Of a DNA stretch of 64,000 nucleotides, positions 32,212 to 41,315 are shown in pieces. The notes under the pieces were generated by a model. The model ran no database searches. It saw only the letters and a program-made list of their open reading frames with translations, and was not told the origin of the DNA. The stretch comes from Microvirga lupini (GTDB lineage Bacteria > Pseudomonadota > Alphaproteobacteria > Rhizobiales > Beijerinckiaceae), in the NCBI RefSeq assembly GCF_014191055.1, contig NZ_JACHWB010000001.1, forward strand, positions 337,781 to 401,780, read 5' to 3'. How positions within the stretch are numbered: position 1 is the first letter of the stretch; each line of letters opens with the position of its first letter. The position numbers and the translations under genes are program-made.

Positions 32212-33849
32212 ATGCCTGGTCGTCAACAAGCCGAAAGACTCTGGAGTAGTTTGCTGCTGCTGGGCCCGCGCCGCCTGGCTGCCCTGGCCGTGATTGGCCT
32301 TGCCGTCTTCCTGTCCGTCGGTGTTGGGGCCTATTATCTCAGCCGCCCGGCTCAAGAGACCTTGTACACCGGTTTGGACCGCGAAGACGTTGGCCGGATG
32401 GGCGCCGTCCTCAAGGATGCTGGCATCCCCTTCGATGTGAGCGCCGACGGAACAGCTCTCTTGGTCAGCTATGGCAACACAGCCCCGGCCAGAATGCTCC
32501 TGGCCGAGAAAGGGCTCCCGCACAGTACGAAGTCCGGCTACGAACTCTTCAACGACCTTGGCTCACTTGGCCTGACCTCCTTCATGCAGGAGGTCACGAA
32601 GGTTCGCGCTCTTGAAGGTGAGCTCGCCCGTACCATCCAGGGGATGAAGGGAATCAAGGCTGCCCGCGTCCACATCGTTCTTCCGGACCGCGGTTCCTTC
32701 CGCCGCGAGCAGCAGGCGCCCTCCGCGTCCGTGGTTATCCGCACGGTTCCGGCCGACGATGCATCATCGGCTCAGGCCATCCGGCACCTGGTCGCGGCCG
32801 CGATTCCAGGCATGGCAGTCGACAAGGTCACTGTCATGAATACGGACGGTACGCTGCTGATGTCTGGGGATGATGCCTCCAATGCTTCGACGGGTAAGAT
32901 GGCCCGGCTTGAGAAGACGGTGGGTCTGGAGATCCAGGACAATGTCCGTCGCACACTGACTCCCTATCTCGGCACGGGCAATTTCGAGATCAGCGTGGCC
33001 GCACGCCTGAGCACGGACAAGGTCAACACCAGCGAGACGATCTTCAATCCTGAATCAAAGGTCGAGCGCTCGGTTCGCACGATCAAGGAGACGGAGGTCT
33101 CTCAGAACAAAAGCGGGCAGAAGCCCACTACCGTCCAGCAGAACCTGCCGGACGAGAGTGTCCGCGCCGAATCAGGCGACAGCTCGAGCGAAGACAACCA
33201 GCGCCGCGAGGAGCTGACCAACTACGAGATCTCGTCGAAGACGATCCAGACCGTCAGCGACGGATATCAGATCAAGAATCTCTCGGTAGCCGTACTGGTG
33301 AACAGGTCTCGCATCGCCTCCCTGCTGGGTGAGACCGCCACTCCTGCAGAGATGGATGCGAAGATCACGGAGATCGAGCAGCTGGTTTCTTCGGCAACCG
33401 GGTTCAGCAAGACGCGAGGCGACCAGATTAAGGTTGCGGCTGTGAGCTTCGTCGATGATGGCGGCATGCTCCAGCCGGTGCCTGGGCCGTCCCTGGCCGA
33501 AATCCTCATGCGCCAGTTCGGCACAGTTGTGAATGCTCTCACCATTCTGGCCCTGTGCGCGATGATGATCTGGTTCGGGCTCCGTCCTGCCGTAAGAATG
33601 CTGATGGCACGCCATCAAGCCGAACTTGAGCTCCAGCGTGAGCAGGCTGCCGCTCTGGCTGCGGCCGAGGCCGAGGAGGCTGAGAACGAGAACGGAAGGC
33701 AGGCGCTTCAGGCTGCTCTTGAGCGGGAGGAGCAGAACCTCATCGAGATGCCCCGCACCCCGCAGCGCAAACTCGAGCAGATCATCGAGCTCAGCGAGGA
33801 GCATGCTGCAGCTGTCCTGAAGCAGTGGCTCGGGCGGGAGGCGGCGTGA
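32212..33849 (+). CDS. fliF: MS-ring protein FliF
   Basis: This 545-residue protein has two membrane helices (about 23-45 and 425-450) around a periplasmic ring-building part with the YscJ-type blocks Y-G-N-T-A-P-A-R near 84 and A-R-V-H-I-V-L-P near 145. The C-terminal helix (E-Q-I-I-E-L-S...A-A-V-L-K-Q-W-L) binds FliG. FliF forms the membrane ring on which the motor is built. It is the first gene of the fliF-motBC-fliK operon and shares one base with the next gene. Confidence 0.97.
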   Translation: MPGRQQAERLWSSLLLLGPRRLAALAVIGLAVFLSVGVGAYYLSRPAQETLYTGLDREDVGRMGAVLKDAGIPFDVSADGTALLVSYGNTAPARMLLAEKGLPHSTKSGYELFNDLGSLGLTSFMQEVTKVRALEGELARTIQGMKGIKAARVHIVLPDRGSFRREQQAPSASVVIRTVPADDASSAQAIRHLVAAAIPGMAVDKVTVMNTDGTLLMSGDDASNASTGKMARLEKTVGLEIQDNVRRTLTPYLGTGNFEISVAARLSTDKVNTSETIFNPESKVERSVRTIKETEVSQNKSGQKPTTVQQNLPDESVRAESGDSSSEDNQRREELTNYEISSKTIQTVSDGYQIKNLSVAVLVNRSRIASLLGETATPAEMDAKITEIEQLVSSATGFSKTRGDQIKVAAVSFVDDGGMLQPVPGPSLAEILMRQFGTVVNALTILALCAMMIWFGLRPAVRMLMARHQAELELQREQAAALAAAEAEEAENENGRQALQAALEREEQNLIEMPRTPQRKLEQIIELSEEHAAAVLKQWLGREAA

Positions 33850-34499
33850 TGTCAGGAGCAATTGCCAGCCTGCTGGAGGATTTCTCGTCTGGACCTCGGA
33901 GTGAAGCTCTGGGAATCGGGATCCTGCGCGCCGCCAAGGCTGTTGCTGAGCCTGATCTGACACCGTCGCCACCGGTGGTGGACCGGCAGGCCGAACTCCT
34001 CAAGGCTGTTGAAGCGAAGGTAAGAGCTGAGGAGAGGGATGCTGCTCGGCTGCAGCTTGAAGAGGCGGTTGCGGCCGAGAGGACCCGCTACGAGGATGAA
34101 CTGGCGTCACAGCGCGTCATCTGGGTGGAGCAGCAGGCAGGTCAGCTCTCGACCTTGATCGTGGCGGGCATTGGCCGGATCGAGTCCATGCTCTCAGAGA
34201 GAGTTGCCAACATCCTGATACCTTTCGTCTCTGAGGCTTTCCGGCAGCAGAGCATCACCGAACTCAAGGAGGCCCTCGCAACGCTTCTTCTCGGCGAGGA
34301 GATGGGGCCAATGAAGATTGCCGGGCCTGAGGACCTCCTGCAGGCGCTGAAGGCGAATCTTGGTCCTCACGGAGCTGCGATCGAGTTCCTCCCGGGCGAC
34401 CATGTCGAGGTGAGCGTCATCACTCGCGACACGACCGTGCAGACCCAGCTGCAAGCTTGGTCAGATCGGCTCGAGCAGGTTTTGAAGGCTGAGTCATGA
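33849..34499 (+). CDS. fliH: FliH-like flagellar export regulator
   Basis: From ATG 33849, which overlaps the fliF stop (TGATG), this is a 216-residue protein. A long acidic helical segment (about 45-105, rich in Glu/Ala/Arg) leads to a compact C-terminal domain, the pattern of FliH/YscL, which links the FliI ATPase to the export gate. Position after fliF supports this, although rhizobial FliH proteins are very diverged. It also ends with a four-base overlap into motB. Confidence 0.7.
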   Translation: MSGAIASLLEDFSSGPRSEALGIGILRAAKAVAEPDLTPSPPVVDRQAELLKAVEAKVRAEERDAARLQLEEAVAAERTRYEDELASQRVIWVEQQAGQLSTLIVAGIGRIESMLSERVANILIPFVSEAFRQQSITELKEALATLLLGEEMGPMKIAGPEDLLQALKANLGPHGAAIEFLPGDHVEVSVITRDTTVQTQLQAWSDRLEQVLKAES

Positions 34500-35734
34500 C
34501 ATCTAAAACGAACAAGCATGAAATTGTCATCGTCAGGAGAAGCGATGATGGCGAGGATGTTGTGAAGGGCGGGGCGTGGAAGATTGCTCATGCGGACTTC
34601 ATGACTGCCATGATGGCCTTCTTTCTCGTGATGTGGCTTATCAGCCTGACGGATGAGGAGACGCGCAGCGGCGTGGCCAATTACTTCAACCCGGTGCAAC
34701 TTGCAGAGTCGACCCCCAATAAGAAGGGTCTCGATGATCCGCAGAACGTTCCTCCGGATAACGAGACCGACAATACGAAAGACGGAAAAGAAAAGGGGAG
34801 TGGCGAAGGCACAGGCGGGAAGTCTCATCAACTGCAGAAGCCTCGCTTCAAGGAGGGGGCCCTATTCCAGGATCCTTATGCCGTACTCGCCAGGATTGCC
34901 GACGAGATCGAGCCAACCCCACACGACACTCTTGGTGCCGATGTCACTCCCGGCGAGAGCGATGTACCTGGGCTGAAAGCCGGTGAGGCTTTCCGTGATC
35001 CGTTCGACCCGCTCTACTGGCAGGTGGCACCGGTCGAAGAGATGAAGACGGACACGCCATTGAAGCCGGGCACGGCGCCGTCTGCGCCTTCCAAAGCCAT
35101 CATGGATGCGATCGCGTCTTTGAGCGAAAAGCCTCAGACAGGTCGCAAGACGCAGCAGCAGGCCTCTGTTGAGGGTGATGCATCTCCGGAGGGAGCGGCC
35201 ACGCCTTCAGCCAGGGGGCAGTCCGCTGCTCCCGGAGTCTCAGTCGAACAGAACGCTTCAGAAACGAATGCCGCAGATCAGAAGGCCGCGGAGCTGAAGC
35301 GCGAAATCCTCAAGGCTGTTCAACCGACGAAGGACGTTACGCCTCAGCCGCATATCGAGGTTCGTCGAACCGGTGCGGGAACCCTGATCAGCCTCACAGA
35401 CGATTTCGATTTCACGATGTTCGCGGTTGGCTCCGCAGAGCCACACGCCAAGGTCGTACGCGCCATGGCAGAAATCGCCAAGATCCTTCAGGCACGATCT
35501 GGCAAGATCGTGATCCGTGGTCACACCGATGCCCGACCTTTCAAATCGGCCAACTATGACAACTGGCGCCTGTCTCACGCAAGAGCCCAGATGGCCTTGT
35601 ACATGCTCGTCCGAGGGGGCTTGGACGAAAGGAGGATCGTACGCGTCGAGGGGCATGCAGACCGAGAACCGAAGATCCCAAGTGATCCCAATGCCGACCA
35701 GAACCGTCGCGTCGAGATTCTTCTGCAGGAGTAA
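34496..35734 (+). CDS. motB: Flagellar stator protein MotB
   Basis: This 412-residue protein has a single membrane helix (about 32-52) with the proton-accepting Asp in H-A-D-F-M-T-A-M-M. A long variable linker (about 70-290) follows, then an OmpA-like peptidoglycan-binding domain with G-H-T-D-A-R-P near 345 and N-R-R-V-E-I near the end. The linker is longer than in enteric MotB, as is usual in rhizobia, where MotC binds it. motA is at 44834 in another operon. Confidence 0.95.
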   Translation: MTSKTNKHEIVIVRRSDDGEDVVKGGAWKIAHADFMTAMMAFFLVMWLISLTDEETRSGVANYFNPVQLAESTPNKKGLDDPQNVPPDNETDNTKDGKEKGSGEGTGGKSHQLQKPRFKEGALFQDPYAVLARIADEIEPTPHDTLGADVTPGESDVPGLKAGEAFRDPFDPLYWQVAPVEEMKTDTPLKPGTAPSAPSKAIMDAIASLSEKPQTGRKTQQQASVEGDASPEGAATPSARGQSAAPGVSVEQNASETNAADQKAAELKREILKAVQPTKDVTPQPHIEVRRTGAGTLISLTDDFDFTMFAVGSAEPHAKVVRAMAEIAKILQARSGKIVIRGHTDARPFKSANYDNWRLSHARAQMALYMLVRGGLDERRIVRVEGHADREPKIPSDPNADQNRRVEILLQE

Positions 35735-37026
35735 TGATGGTGAATGTGCACCTGCTCGCTGCTCTCTTCTTGATTCTGCTGTTTGCCGCCGATAGCGCCG
35801 CGAATGAGAGCAGCCGTCCTGCCGAAGCTACGGCTGAACCTGCCGTCGAGCAGGAGGCCAAATCAATGACGGTCCCTAGCCCTTTGCAGATGGTCCGCAC
35901 GCTTCACCTTATGCAGGATCAGATCGCAACAGGCTCGACGGAGGCTCATATCGGGCAACGCGGCCTGTTGGGCGTTCTGGACATGCGGTTCATGGAGCTC
36001 GCACCGGAGGTCTGGCAGAGAGGCAAAAACGTTCATGCCGCGGTATCCTTCGTCCTGAGCGGCGGCAATCCTGGCCTCTTGCGGAAGCTTCTGGAACTGG
36101 GTTCCTCCGTGGTCACAGAGAATGACCGGCCTCTCGTCGAAGGCGCTCTCGCCTATGTCGAGGGTCGGGAGGAGGCTGCGTACAATGCGCTCGTGTCACT
36201 GGACCCGCGCAGCTTTCCTCCAACCATGAGCGCGCAGCTGGCACTGGTTCAGTCGGCACTCGTTGTCCGGAAGGATCCTGCGAAATCCGATGAGTTGCTC
36301 GATTTTGTGCGGCTCCAGGCTCCTGGTACACTTCTCGAAGAGGCTGCGCTGCGGAGGCAGGTCTTTGTTGCGAGCCAAACCAATCGCATCGAGAAGTTTC
36401 AATATCTGGCGACGGACTACCTCAGGCGCTTCCGGCACTCGGTTTATGCCGGCAACTTCCGGCAGCGTCTGGCTTCGGCATCGACACGCATCGATTTCGG
36501 TCAGGAGAAGTCCCGCTTTGACGGGTTCGTGGAAATGATGAACGAGTTGGAACCCGAGGCAAGGCGTGACCTTTACCTTCTTGCCGCTCGCGCATCCGTC
36601 GACCAAGGATTCACGAAATCTGCTCGCCTTCTGGCGGAGAAAGCCCAGGAACTCGTAGAGGGCGACAATGTGAGCGCCTCACGCGCAAAGCTCTATCGTG
36701 CGGCCTCCCTGATCACATCGCCCGAGAACATCAAATCAGCTGTCGAGGATCTCCGTCAGATCGACCGATCACTCCTTGCTGCCAGTGACATGACCTTGCT
36801 CGACTCGGCCATTGCAATGGCAGGCCACATCCAGACGATGCCAGGCTCACCGGTTGCTCTGAGTGAAAAAGCAAAGCCCTTGCTCACCAAAGCCGCCACG
36901 GAGAAGACGGTCGATGCAAGCGACCAAGCGCAAGGGCTGGAACAGCTTCAGGCCTTATCCAAGGCTCGTGACGCTCTAAGCCGCGTCGATAAGCTCATCA
37001 AGAATCAGGCGTCCGTAACTCAATGA
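35734..37026 (+). CDS. motC: Periplasmic motility protein MotC
   Basis: This 430-residue secreted protein (signal peptide to about residue 22) is mostly helical with a TPR-like body and an acidic linker after the signal. It matches rhizobial MotC in length, in the block G-Q-R-G-L-L-G-V-L near 75 and in position after motB. MotC binds MotB in the periplasm and is needed for rotation. The ATG overlaps the motB TAA, and the end overlaps fliK by four bases. Confidence 0.9.
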   Translation: MMVNVHLLAALFLILLFAADSAANESSRPAEATAEPAVEQEAKSMTVPSPLQMVRTLHLMQDQIATGSTEAHIGQRGLLGVLDMRFMELAPEVWQRGKNVHAAVSFVLSGGNPGLLRKLLELGSSVVTENDRPLVEGALAYVEGREEAAYNALVSLDPRSFPPTMSAQLALVQSALVVRKDPAKSDELLDFVRLQAPGTLLEEAALRRQVFVASQTNRIEKFQYLATDYLRRFRHSVYAGNFRQRLASASTRIDFGQEKSRFDGFVEMMNELEPEARRDLYLLAARASVDQGFTKSARLLAEKAQELVEGDNVSASRAKLYRAASLITSPENIKSAVEDLRQIDRSLLAASDMTLLDSAIAMAGHIQTMPGSPVALSEKAKPLLTKAATEKTVDASDQAQGLEQLQALSKARDALSRVDKLIKNQASVTQ

Positions 37027-38402
37027 ACCGTCTCGATCTCATGCCTCAGACCCCAATGCGTCCTGCTGAATCGGTTCAGGCGCCGCGTGGTATTTCCTCC
37101 GCGGCCGATGATCAGCAGGGTGGTAAAGGATCCAGAAACGGGGGGACGGGATTTGATACGTTGCTCGAAGGATTCGCCCGGGGGGCCAATCGTGAGGGTG
37201 CGGAGCTCCTTCAGGATGACAATCTGTTTAGCCTGACCGAACAGACGTCGGAGCCGCCCGCAACTGACACCTTGGTGCTGCAAGCTCTGCTCTCGGCCAC
37301 CTCGCCGGATGGATCATCGACTGGTGCAGCCACTCCCTTGGCAGGAGGCCAAGCCTATTCCGTCCTCCAGAGCCTTCTGCCAAGAATCTTGCCTCAAACG
37401 GGCGTGGGCGGCCATTCTGATCCCGAATCACGCAATAGTGCTTCATCAATGCTGCCGCTGCTGACCTCGGACGCGACTGCTGACAGCATCCTGTGCAATG
37501 CCATCGGGCCGAAGCTGTCGGTCTCCGTTCAGAATCAGGAAACCCACTTCCGACCTGTTGTCGAAGGCTTCGAAACAGCACTTCAGGAGAGATCTTCAGA
37601 TGGTTCAGTCGAGTTATCGCCTGATGCTCTGCCGAACGATTTCGGCGTTAAGAGAGCCATGGAAGCCACAACAAAGCAGGCTTCTTTCAATCTGCAGCAA
37701 CAATTGAGCGATGATGCGGCCGCGCTTAATGCTGATTCGGCCAGTTCCAGTCAGAGTGATGAGGAGGTGAGCTTCAACAGAGTTTCACTCAGTCGCATGG
37801 CTGACCGCGCTGAGGTGCAGAAGCAAGCGGCTCCAGGTCTTCACAAGACGGATGGCGGTTCACTGCCAGCTGGAACACTCCATCAGATGGCTAGAGCAAT
37901 CCTCGACGATGTCTCGGAGGCTGCCGGCTTCCACCAGCCGGCCCTCCAGGCTGACGGCGTGCACCGGGTCGCCGTGGCTCGTGCTTCTGGAGGAGTTCTC
38001 AGAGTTCTCAGCTTACAGCTCAATCCGGTGGAGCTGGGGCTCGTAACGGTCAAGATGCGTCTTTCCGGCGACAGCCTGGAGATGGAGCTTCAGGTTGAGA
38101 AGCAGGAAACGGCTGAACTCCTCAGAAACGATGCCGAAAAACTCTCCAGCCTGCTAAGGACTTCCGGTTATCGGCCCGATGTGATCAACATCCAGACTGC
38201 CGAACCGACCAGCCATGACCGCCATTCATTCCAGCGTCCGCAATCGGGACCACAAGACCAAGGCTTTCAGGGCAATGCAGACGGCCAGAGCCAATCCTCC
38301 AGACATCATGGGCAATATGCACGAGACGAGGCTGACCTCCGCAGTGATCCGAAACAGGGCCGGATTGCTGATAGCGGCGGCTCTGGTGGGATCTATCTCT
38401 AA
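37023..38402 (+). CDS. fliK: Hook-length control protein FliK (former MotD)
   Basis: This 459-residue protein is long, low-complexity and Ser/Gln/Asp-rich over about 1-290, then has a folded C-terminal domain (about 310-400) with L-S-L-Q-L-N-P-V-E-L-G-L-V, the hallmark of the FliK hook-length domain. In Sinorhizobium the gene next to motC, once called motD, encodes FliK. It acts as a ruler and switches export specificity when the hook is complete. The 3-prime end overlaps the transglycosylase gene by about 86 bp. Confidence 0.88.
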   Translation: MNRLDLMPQTPMRPAESVQAPRGISSAADDQQGGKGSRNGGTGFDTLLEGFARGANREGAELLQDDNLFSLTEQTSEPPATDTLVLQALLSATSPDGSSTGAATPLAGGQAYSVLQSLLPRILPQTGVGGHSDPESRNSASSMLPLLTSDATADSILCNAIGPKLSVSVQNQETHFRPVVEGFETALQERSSDGSVELSPDALPNDFGVKRAMEATTKQASFNLQQQLSDDAAALNADSASSSQSDEEVSFNRVSLSRMADRAEVQKQAAPGLHKTDGGSLPAGTLHQMARAILDDVSEAAGFHQPALQADGVHRVAVARASGGVLRVLSLQLNPVELGLVTVKMRLSGDSLEMELQVEKQETAELLRNDAEKLSSLLRTSGYRPDVINIQTAEPTSHDRHSFQRPQSGPQDQGFQGNADGQSQSSRHHGQYARDEADLRSDPKQGRIADSGGSGGIYL

Positions 38403-38970
38403 CGCTATTTACATCACATCGGCCGTCGCTCAACCTCAGGCAGGGTTGTGTGAGCGGGAGATGATGCGGGCGTCCGGCCTGTATGGTGTTCCACTGGGAA
38501 TGCTCTACTCTGTTGGTCTTACTGAGACTGGCAAGCGCGGAAGTCTGCAGCCCTATGCGATGAACGTTGAGGGAAAGGCAGTTTTCTCGAATAGCGCGTC
38601 CGAAGCGATCCAGAAGTTCGATCAGGCGAGCCGATCCGGAGCGAGGCTGATCGACATGGGATGCATGCAGATCAACCACCTCTATCACCGCGAGAAATTC
38701 CCGTCGCTGGAGAGTATGCTGAACCCGCGCATGAACGTGGAGTATGCGGCACGGTTTCTCAAGGAATTGAAAGCACGCCACGAAACCTGGACCATGGCGG
38801 TCGCGCGCTATCACGCCGGCCCCAACAACGACCCGGCACAGAAACGTTATGTCTGTCGGGTGATCACCAACATGGTCGCAACGGGCTTTGGCGCCTGGAC
38901 TCCTGGGGCGCGCTCGTTCTGCGCTGATGCTCCTGGCCTCGCTCCCGGGCAAACGGCTTCCGCAGACTAG
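38317..38970 (+). CDS. Secreted lytic transglycosylase, flagellar type
   Basis: From ATG 38317 this is a 217-residue protein with a signal peptide (membrane segment then T-S-A-V-A-Q) and an SLT-like lysozyme fold. It shows the catalytic Glu in L-T-E-T-G near 70, the M-G-C-M-Q-I-N block near 113, and A-R-Y-H-A-G-P near 160. It should cut peptidoglycan for rod passage, since the FlgJ-type protein at 56347 lacks such a domain. The start is uncertain: in-frame ATGs reach back to 38215 and a GTG is at 38344. All of these overlap fliK. Confidence 0.85.
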   Translation: MHETRLTSAVIRNRAGLLIAAALVGSISNAIYITSAVAQPQAGLCEREMMRASGLYGVPLGMLYSVGLTETGKRGSLQPYAMNVEGKAVFSNSASEAIQKFDQASRSGARLIDMGCMQINHLYHREKFPSLESMLNPRMNVEYAARFLKELKARHETWTMAVARYHAGPNNDPAQKRYVCRVITNMVATGFGAWTPGARSFCADAPGLAPGQTASAD

Positions 38971-39010
38971 GAAAGTTCTATCAGCGCGGAATCGAATAAG
39001 GCGCGATGTC

Positions 39011-39709
39011 CTAGCGCGTCATCGTCATTTCAGTCTCGGAGCCATTGATTCTGCCCGAGAGAGCTGCCTCGGCCCCTGACAATCGGGCAATGACCTCGCC
39101 GCGAGAGAACAAGATAACCTGATTGTCGCGGATGCTCCATCCGTTGACTGCTTTCAGGGAATTGCTGGAGCAGCCCTGAGCGGAAGCCTTGTATAGATCG
39201 AGCGACGGAACGCTCGAAAGCTGGATGCGGCACGAGGCGGCGCCGACATTGGCTTTCCATGTACCAGCATAAGATGATGGCCGCTGAGGTGGCGTGAAAA
39301 TACCTGGGGCACTGGCTCCGACCTGTGCATTCGCTTCACCCTGCGCAGAAGCGGACTGCTCGACACTAAGCGAGGGCAGAGGTCCCAGTTCGGAGCCGAC
39401 CTGGGATACAGATCGATCTGGAAGAGGTCCCGGAGGTAGCTCCGGCTCCAGTTGGACCTCGTGGCCATTCCGGGAGGCGTGCAGGGGCGTTTCCGCAATA
39501 TGGAGCGGCGCATAAGCCGGCTGAACAGCAGCTTCATATAGGGCGCCGACTGGCGGACGGCCCCATGGCCCGGAATATGCAGGATAGCTCCTGGGAGTGG
39601 AGGCGGTCCCCCACGGGCCCCGGCGATACGGATTGTCGGTCGAGTTGCAGGCAGAGACCGTGCCTGCAACCATGAATATGGCAACCGTGGAAACTGCTTT
39701 GCGACTCAT
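39011..39709 (-). CDS. Omp19-like lipoprotein, protease inhibitor Inh family
   Basis: This 232-residue lipoprotein has the lipobox V-S-A-C near residue 21, a proline-rich variable stretch to about 130, and a C-terminal beta-barrel-like domain beginning Y-A-G-T-W-K-A near 147. Two Cys are in it, as in the Inh/AprI inhibitors and Brucella Omp19. Outer-membrane Omp19 inhibits host proteases. Here the gene is last in the motA-flhB operon, 24 bp after the unknown gene. Its link to motility is not evident. Confidence 0.8.
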   Translation of the reverse strand: MSRKAVSTVAIFMVAGTVSACNSTDNPYRRGPWGTASTPRSYPAYSGPWGRPPVGALYEAAVQPAYAPLHIAETPLHASRNGHEVQLEPELPPGPLPDRSVSQVGSELGPLPSLSVEQSASAQGEANAQVGASAPGIFTPPQRPSSYAGTWKANVGAASCRIQLSSVPSLDLYKASAQGCSSNSLKAVNGWSIRDNQVILFSRGEVIARLSGAEAALSGRINGSETEMTMTR

Positions 39710-39733
39710 GGAGCAAGCGCCTGCGATCAGCCA

Positions 39734-40237
39734 TCAATGCCGGACGGAGCCGGCAAGGCAGTAAGGCGACTGGAAGCGAGGAGGAACGGGCCGCAATCGC
39801 GCCGAGGAAACAATGCGTGCGAAAGAGGAGAGATTGAACTCGGACTGCTTGAAAGCTGGATCGAGCAGGACCTTGCTGATCTTCACGCCGATATAATAAT
39901 CACCGAAGATGAGCTGGAAGAAGACTGTCACCGCGTCGTGCACGAATTCCATATCGAGGACGACGCAGGAATGGTTGTCCCGCCCCGTGCTGACATGAGC
40001 GACATGGCCGTATGACAGCGTCTCACCCTTGAAGAACAGCTCGGCGGATGAGGTCAGCATCTCATCCATGTTCCCGTGGAGCTGGTTATCGGCATAGAAC
40101 CTGATGATGTCCGCATCCGTAAGGCAGAAATCGGCAATGACATCCTTGATATTGCAAGCGAGTACTTCCTCGAAAGCCTGAATATCCAGATGTTCGCTTG
40201 ACGAAGCCACCATGTCTACGGTGCGAATGCTTCTCAT
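39734..40237 (-). CDS. Unknown protein, coupled to flhB
   Basis: This 167-residue soluble, acidic protein has no signal peptide, membrane helix or motif that I recognise. The ATG overlaps the flhB stop (ATGA), so it is translated with flhB and is likely a flagellar or operon-associated factor. The central block of hydrophobic beta-type segments (H-S-C-V-V-L-D-M-E-F and F-F-Q-L-I-F-G-D-Y-Y) suggests an alpha/beta fold. No function can be assigned. Confidence 0.7.
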   Translation of the reverse strand: MRSIRTVDMVASSSEHLDIQAFEEVLACNIKDVIADFCLTDADIIRFYADNQLHGNMDEMLTSSAELFFKGETLSYGHVAHVSTGRDNHSCVVLDMEFVHDAVTVFFQLIFGDYYIGVKISKVLLDPAFKQSEFNLSSFARIVSSARLRPVPPRFQSPYCLAGSVRH

Positions 40238-41298
40238 TTCGACCTCGTGAGAATGTAGAACAGGATCTGTGCGACCGCTTTGTAGAAGTCAGGAGGAATC
40301 ATACGATCCACCTCAACATGATTGTACATGGATCTTGCCAGAGGCTTGTCTTCGATGACAGGAACGCCGCTCTTTTCTGCAATCTCACGGATTTTGAGCG
40401 CAATGAGGTCCTGCCCTTTGGCAACAACGATCGGTGCGCTCGCCTCGCTGCGCTCGTAACGCAGGGCAATTGCGTAGTGAGTCGGATTCGCGATGACGAA
40501 GGTAGCCTTCGGCACGGCAGCCAGCATCCTCTTGCGGCTTCGATCCTGTGCCAGAGAGCGCATGCGCGCCTTGACCATGGGATCGCCTTCCATCTGCTTG
40601 TACTCCTCCTTCACTTCCTGCTTGGTCATCTTCAAATCGCTGTGCCACTTGAAGCGGGCCCAGAGCAGGTCGGCGGCAACGAGGACAATTGTTGCAATTG
40701 CAATGGCGGAGACGAGTCGCATCGCCATGGTCAACATCAGTTCCGGAAGAAGGGACGGATCACTGAACATGGCATTCAAGACCTTATATTGCTCCGATCT
40801 CAGGAGCAGGATGCTGACCAGTGTCATCGTTCCAAATTTGAACAATGACTTTAAAAACTCGACGAGGCCCTGTCGGCCGAAGATGCGCTTCCAGCCGCCC
40901 ACAGGGGAGACTCTGTTCCACTGCGGCCTGATCCTCTCAGACACTACCGACGGGACGTTCTGAAGGATCGAAGCAGAGAGGCTGCAGGCGGCCAGGATGA
41001 CAATGACGGGGATCAGGCATTGTCCGACCTCGATGGCAACAGCCTGGATCAGGGCTGCCGCGTCGGCGCCCGTGTCCAGACGGAAGTCCTGCGGCCGGTT
41101 GATGAAAAGCGACAGCTTCTCCGTCAGCGTCTTGGTATTGCTACGAACCGCGAAGGCCAAGCCGATGAGGATGCCCAGAATAGAGGCAAACAGGGGCGCC
41201 TCCCTGGAAAATGGAATGTTTCCTTTCTCCAGGGCGTCCCGCACCTTCTTGTCGGAAGGCGCTTCTGTTTTGCTGTCCTTGTCATCCGTATCAGACAT
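40234..41298 (-). CDS. flhB: Flagellar export switch protein FlhB
   Basis: This 354-residue protein has four membrane helices (about 30-210) and a cytoplasmic domain with the autocleavage motif N-P-T-H in F-V-I-A-N-P-T-H-Y. The pre-cleavage region is rich in Arg/Lys. FlhB switches export from rod/hook to filament substrates. The N-terminus D-K-D-S-K-T-E-A-P-S-D-K-K is typical. It is downstream of fliG by 17 bp on the minus strand. Confidence 0.97.
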   Translation of the reverse strand: MSDTDDKDSKTEAPSDKKVRDALEKGNIPFSREAPLFASILGILIGLAFAVRSNTKTLTEKLSLFINRPQDFRLDTGADAAALIQAVAIEVGQCLIPVIVILAACSLSASILQNVPSVVSERIRPQWNRVSPVGGWKRIFGRQGLVEFLKSLFKFGTMTLVSILLLRSEQYKVLNAMFSDPSLLPELMLTMAMRLVSAIAIATIVLVAADLLWARFKWHSDLKMTKQEVKEEYKQMEGDPMVKARMRSLAQDRSRKRMLAAVPKATFVIANPTHYAIALRYERSEASAPIVVAKGQDLIALKIREIAEKSGVPVIEDKPLARSMYNHVEVDRMIPPDFYKAVAQILFYILTRSK

Positions 41299-41315
41299 AG
41301 GATGAAGCCTGTCGG

